Assembly (NCBI GenBank): GCA_041687475.1 | Contig: JAWLBW010000085.1 | Location: 1-15,717 of the forward strand | Length of the DNA: 15,717 nt | Source: JAWLBW01 sp041687475 | GTDB taxonomy: Bacteria; J088; JAWLBW01 | Direction of reading: 5' to 3' | Shown here: one piece after another, positions 13,681-15,717 of the stretch | Numbering within the stretch: position 1 is the first letter of the stretch | How the letters are laid out: each line of letters opens with the position of its first letter | Translations under genes and position numbers: made by a program | The notes under the pieces: model-generated | Databases searched by the model: none | Seen by the model: the letters and a program-made list of their open reading frames with translations, nothing else | What the model was told of the DNA's origin: nothing

Positions 13681-13686
13681 TACAAT
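13681..13686 (+). promoter_or_regulatory. -10 box for the PAP2 gene
   Basis: TACAAT is a 5/6 match, about 60 bases before the PAP2 start. The -35 position is poor; TTGCCG lies too far upstream (23 bases). Kept as a low-confidence promoter. Confidence 0.35.
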
Positions 13687-13746
13687 GAAAGACAGGTAAC
13701 GCTCTCGTTTCGCCATGCGTCGACAGCCGAACATCACGGGAGAGCT

Positions 13747-14694
13747 ATGAAACGTCTTGTCGAAAGCGCGAAGTCTCGTTGGTCCTGGGCCATGCTCGCA
13801 TTGGTCGTTGTTCACTTGGGCGCCACCGCCGCGTTCATGGAACTGCGCTGGGAGCATCTGACGGCCAACGCTCTGCTGCTGGGCCTGTCCTGGTCGGGTG
13901 AACGCGGGCGCCACTTCACGCAGTTGGTATTTCCCCTCTACCTGACCGGGCTGCTGTACGACAACTTCCGCTTTGTCGAAGAATATCGGGGCCACATACG
14001 CGTGGCCGAACTGTACGAGCGCGAAATTCAGTGGTTCGGCATACCCGCCAACGGCGACTTACTCATTCCCGCGGCCTGGCTTCAGAACTATACCAACAAC
14101 CTGCTCGACTTCGTTACCGGCCTGGCCTACATACTCTATCTGTGGATTCCGATCGGCCTTGCCTTCGCGCTGTACTTCATCGACCAGGAGCGCATGTCGC
14201 AACTGGCCTGGTCGTTCCTCATCGTGAATGTACTGGGCATGGCCACCTACCTGCTCTATCCGGCGGCACCGCCCTGGTACGTGCAGGACTATGGTCTCGG
14301 ACCGGCGCAACTCGACGCCCTGCCCAGCGCCGCCGGCGCGGCCCGCTTCGACCAGATGACCGGACTGGGCTATTTCTCGAGTTTCTACATGCGCAGCGCC
14401 AACGTTTTCGGCGCCATGCCGTCGCTGCACGCCGCCTACCCGGCCCTCGTAGTCGGCGCGGTCTGGGGAATGGGGGCTCGATGGGTCGTTCCGACCGTGC
14501 TCTTTACGCTGCTGGTTGCCTTCGCCGCGGTGTACCTGAATCACCACTACGTGTGGGACGTGCTCGTGGGTATCGGCTACGGCGCGCTTGCCAGTCTTGC
14601 CGCCGGGCGCATCGTGGGGTCGAACGCCGCCGCGCCGACGGGCCTCAAGGAAACCAGCCGAAGTAGACGGGTTGAAGAGGGACGCACGATCTGA
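13747..14694 (+). CDS. PAP2-superfamily membrane phosphotransferase, Aur1/inositol-phosphoceramide-synthase-like
   Basis: Integral membrane lipid phosphatase or phosphotransferase. 315 residues with about six hydrophobic segments (15-30, 60-72, 118-145, 153-172, 230-262, 268-290). PAP2 motifs: YPAAPPWYVQDYG (171-183), MPSLHAAYPAL (224-234) with His228, and YLNHHYVWDVLVG (263-275) with nucleophile His267 and Asp271. The YPAAPPW block and HHYVWD spacing are those of the Aur1-like PAP2_3 group, which moves phospho-inositol or similar head groups, rather than simple undecaprenyl phosphatases. The conserved faces would be outward. The ATG at 13747 has GGGAG 6 bases upstream; the frame is open 97 codons further but reads through the heptamer array as a low-complexity repeat. 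The charged tail (RSRRVEEGR) is cytoplasmic. Substrate unknown. Confidence 0.88.
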   Translation: MKRLVESAKSRWSWAMLALVVVHLGATAAFMELRWEHLTANALLLGLSWSGERGRHFTQLVFPLYLTGLLYDNFRFVEEYRGHIRVAELYEREIQWFGIPANGDLLIPAAWLQNYTNNLLDFVTGLAYILYLWIPIGLAFALYFIDQERMSQLAWSFLIVNVLGMATYLLYPAAPPWYVQDYGLGPAQLDALPSAAGAARFDQMTGLGYFSSFYMRSANVFGAMPSLHAAYPALVVGAVWGMGARWVVPTVLFTLLVAFAAVYLNHHYVWDVLVGIGYGALASLAAGRIVGSNAAAPTGLKETSRSRRVEEGRTI

Positions 14695-14726
14695 CCCCCG
14701 ACCGGCCGTACGGGCAAAGATAAGTC

Positions 14727-14739
14727 ACCCCTTCGGGGT
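14727..14739. terminator. Terminator-like hairpin after the PAP2 gene
   Basis: ACCCC-ttc-GGGGT forms a 5-bp stem with a 3-base loop, 33 bases after the PAP2 stop, with the T-richer TTCATGTCTATTTCC following. Plausible weak intrinsic terminator for the plus strand. Confidence 0.4.
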
Positions 14740-14762
14740 TCATGTCTATTTCCTTCCTGATA

Positions 14763-14782
14763 CCCAGGACTTACGTCCCGGG
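14763..14782. terminator. Second hairpin in the convergent gap
   Basis: CCCAGGAC and GTCCCGGG pair in 7 of 8 positions around a TTAC loop, in the 201-base gap between the convergent PAP2 and P-type ATPase genes. CCTGA...TCAGG (14831-14849) makes a third, weaker one. No gene is visible in 14695-14895. Confidence 0.35.
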
Positions 14783-14895
14783 ATACAACCGAGTCGTCTC
14801 TCCGGGACTGATGATGTATAGGCTCATCTGCCTGAGAGGAAATTTCAGGTCGCATGTGTTCTACGGCGCGACGACAGATCGAGCGGGTGCTCAGC

Positions 14896-15717
14896 TCACC
14901 GCGCACGCCGCCGAACCACCCGCTTCACGACTTCGAAATACAGGACGCCGAGTACGGCCGCGGCAAGCCCCATGCCCAACACCGCAGGCTCAGGGGCGGC
15001 AAAGCGGAAGAGATCGCGGGCCCACGGCACATACAGCACGATGCCGAGCACCAGCAGGGCCGCCGTGGTGAGAATCCACAAGGCCCGGTTGCGACGTCGA
15101 ATCTGGTGCCACCAGCCGCCGCCCCAGGCGCGGTCGGAGAAGATGAGGCCGAGATTGAGCAGAATGAGCGCCGAGAAAGCGCCGGCCCGCGCCACGTCGG
15201 GGTGAAGGTCGGCGGCGAGGCCCCCGGCATACAGGGCCAGACTGAGGCCGAGAACCCCCAGCCCCTGCAGTATGCTGATCCACAACATGGCCCCGCCGAA
15301 CAGTGGCGCCTTCGGATCGCGGGGGGGTCGTTTCATGGCTCCCTCTTCGCCGGGTTCGGCCTCGAACACCACCGAGCAGGCCGGATCGATGATGAGTTCC
15401 ATGAAAGCGATGTGAACCGGAAACAGCGCGAGCGGCCACTTGAGCAGCACCGGAATGAGCGAGAGCCCGGCAATGGGAATGTGAATGGCGATGATGTAGG
15501 TCATGGCCTTCTGGAGATTGCCGTAAATGCGCCGCCCCAGCCGAACCGCCGCCACGATGGACGAGAAATCGTCATCGAGCAGCACGAGCGACGAAGCTTC
15601 GCGCGCCACATCGGTGCCCCGCGCCCCCATGGCCACGCCGATGTGGGCCGCCTTGAGCGCCGGGGCGTCGTTGACGCCGTCTCCGGTCATGGCCACCACG
15701 TGACCGTCTTCCTTGAG
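14896..15717 (-). CDS. P-type cation-translocating ATPase, C-terminal part (5' end cut by window)
   Basis: Inner-membrane ion pump driven by ATP. 273 residues are visible; the N-terminus, actuator domain and DKTGT phosphorylation site lie beyond the right edge. The visible part starts at the end of the phosphorylation domain with MTGDGVNDAPALK (10-22), the magnesium-binding hinge, then DVAREASSLVLLDDDFSSI. Helices follow: M5 (about 73-92, YIIAIHIPIAGLSLIPVLL), M6 (101-118, with ELIIDPACSVVFEAEP), then M7 near 143-165, M8 near 178-195, M9 near 212-231 and M10 near 244-262. The large C-terminal helix set identifies a P2-type (calcium/sodium-like) pump rather than a heavy-metal P1B type. Asp111 in M6 aligns with the ion-binding Asp of calcium pumps; M5 has no acidic residue. 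The ion cannot be named. Confidence 0.92.
   Translation of the reverse strand, partial: LKEDGHVVAMTGDGVNDAPALKAAHIGVAMGARGTDVAREASSLVLLDDDFSSIVAAVRLGRRIYGNLQKAMTYIIAIHIPIAGLSLIPVLLKWPLALFPVHIAFMELIIDPACSVVFEAEPGEEGAMKRPPRDPKAPLFGGAMLWISILQGLGVLGLSLALYAGGLAADLHPDVARAGAFSALILLNLGLIFSDRAWGGGWWHQIRRRNRALWILTTAALLVLGIVLYVPWARDLFRFAAPEPAVLGMGLAAAVLGVLYFEVVKRVVRRRAR

Larger units (their letters stand above)
13261..13746. other. Repeat-rich divergent region between transporter and PAP2 genes
   Basis: This 486-base gap holds no gene I can support. From left: a weak transporter promoter (minus-strand TATAAC 13293-13288), a duplicated 38-bp unit (13333-13408), the inverted repeat AACCGT...ACGGTT (13413-13434), the 14-unit heptamer array (13499-13596), a third CGTGCCGCACGG copy (13607-13618) and a -10-like TACAAT (13681-13686). 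Frames remain open through much of it on both strands because of base composition and the 7-base period, not coding. Confidence 0.7.

Noticed and set aside
13456..13746. N-terminal extension of the PAP2 protein with SHFSLLT-type peptide repeats
   Set aside because: The peptide repeat is only the 7-base DNA array read in frame; the ATG at 13747 has a good ribosome site and matches the family start.
14832..14837. CTGAGA resembling part of a TPP riboswitch
   Set aside because: The other conserved TPP elements are missing and the site lies between two gene ends, not upstream of a gene.

Overview
The window reads as chromosomal DNA of a GC-rich, Gram-negative bacterium with an outer membrane. The evidence is several exported lipoproteins with LxAC-type lipoboxes, periplasmic c-type cytochromes, a YceI protein and a AtoE-type fatty acid carrier. 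I cannot place it taxonomically. Leptospira-like spirochaetes and delta-proteobacteria are only guesses. Codon use and intergenic style look uniform. I see no insertion sequence, phage gene, CRISPR array, tRNA or rRNA.

Layout from left to right. (1) 1-1007, minus strand: a family 2 glycosyltransferase with an extra C-terminal nucleotide-binding-like domain, cut by the left edge. (2) 1231-2364, minus: quinolinate synthase NadA (NAD biosynthesis). (3) 2501-3590, minus: a TetR-family regulator preceded by a small ABM-fold protein. (4) 3740-5395, plus: a tight three-gene unit encoding a CX4CH cytochrome c-type lipoprotein, a four-helix His-rich membrane protein resembling cytochrome b561, and a periplasmic YceI protein. 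(5) 5441-8397, minus and tail-to-tail with unit 4: a TetR regulator, an unrecognised lipoprotein, a FixH/YtkA-like lipoprotein and a di-haem MauG/cytochrome c peroxidase-type enzyme. (6) 8739-9581, plus: a short-chain dehydrogenase divergent from that TetR gene. (7) 9695-11800, minus: a hybrid sensor histidine kinase. (8) 11902-13260, minus: an AtoE-type short-chain fatty acid transporter. (9) 13747-14694, plus: a PAP2/Aur1-like membrane phosphotransferase. (10) 14896-15717, minus: the C-terminal third of a P-type cation ATPase, cut by the right edge.

The most system-like part is 3740-8397. Two convergent operons there encode six exported or membrane redox-type proteins plus a regulator, which suggests an envelope electron-transfer or peroxide/protein-oxidation module. 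The YceI and four-helix pair recalls the E. coli yceJ-yceI pair. The di-haem enzyme beside a His/Trp-rich lipoprotein loosely recalls enzyme-substrate pairs such as MauG/MADH and MbnH/MbnP. Both comparisons are inferences. Regulation is partly visible: a good sigma70-like promoter before the second TetR gene, and perfect or near-perfect palindromes in the control regions of both TetR genes.

A second theme is short-period tandem DNA. Three different arrays, two heptameric and one octameric, sit in three separate intergenic regions (1188-1215, 9632-9655, 13499-13596). The large gap at 13261-13746 also holds a duplicated 38-bp unit carrying CGTGCCGCACG palindromes.
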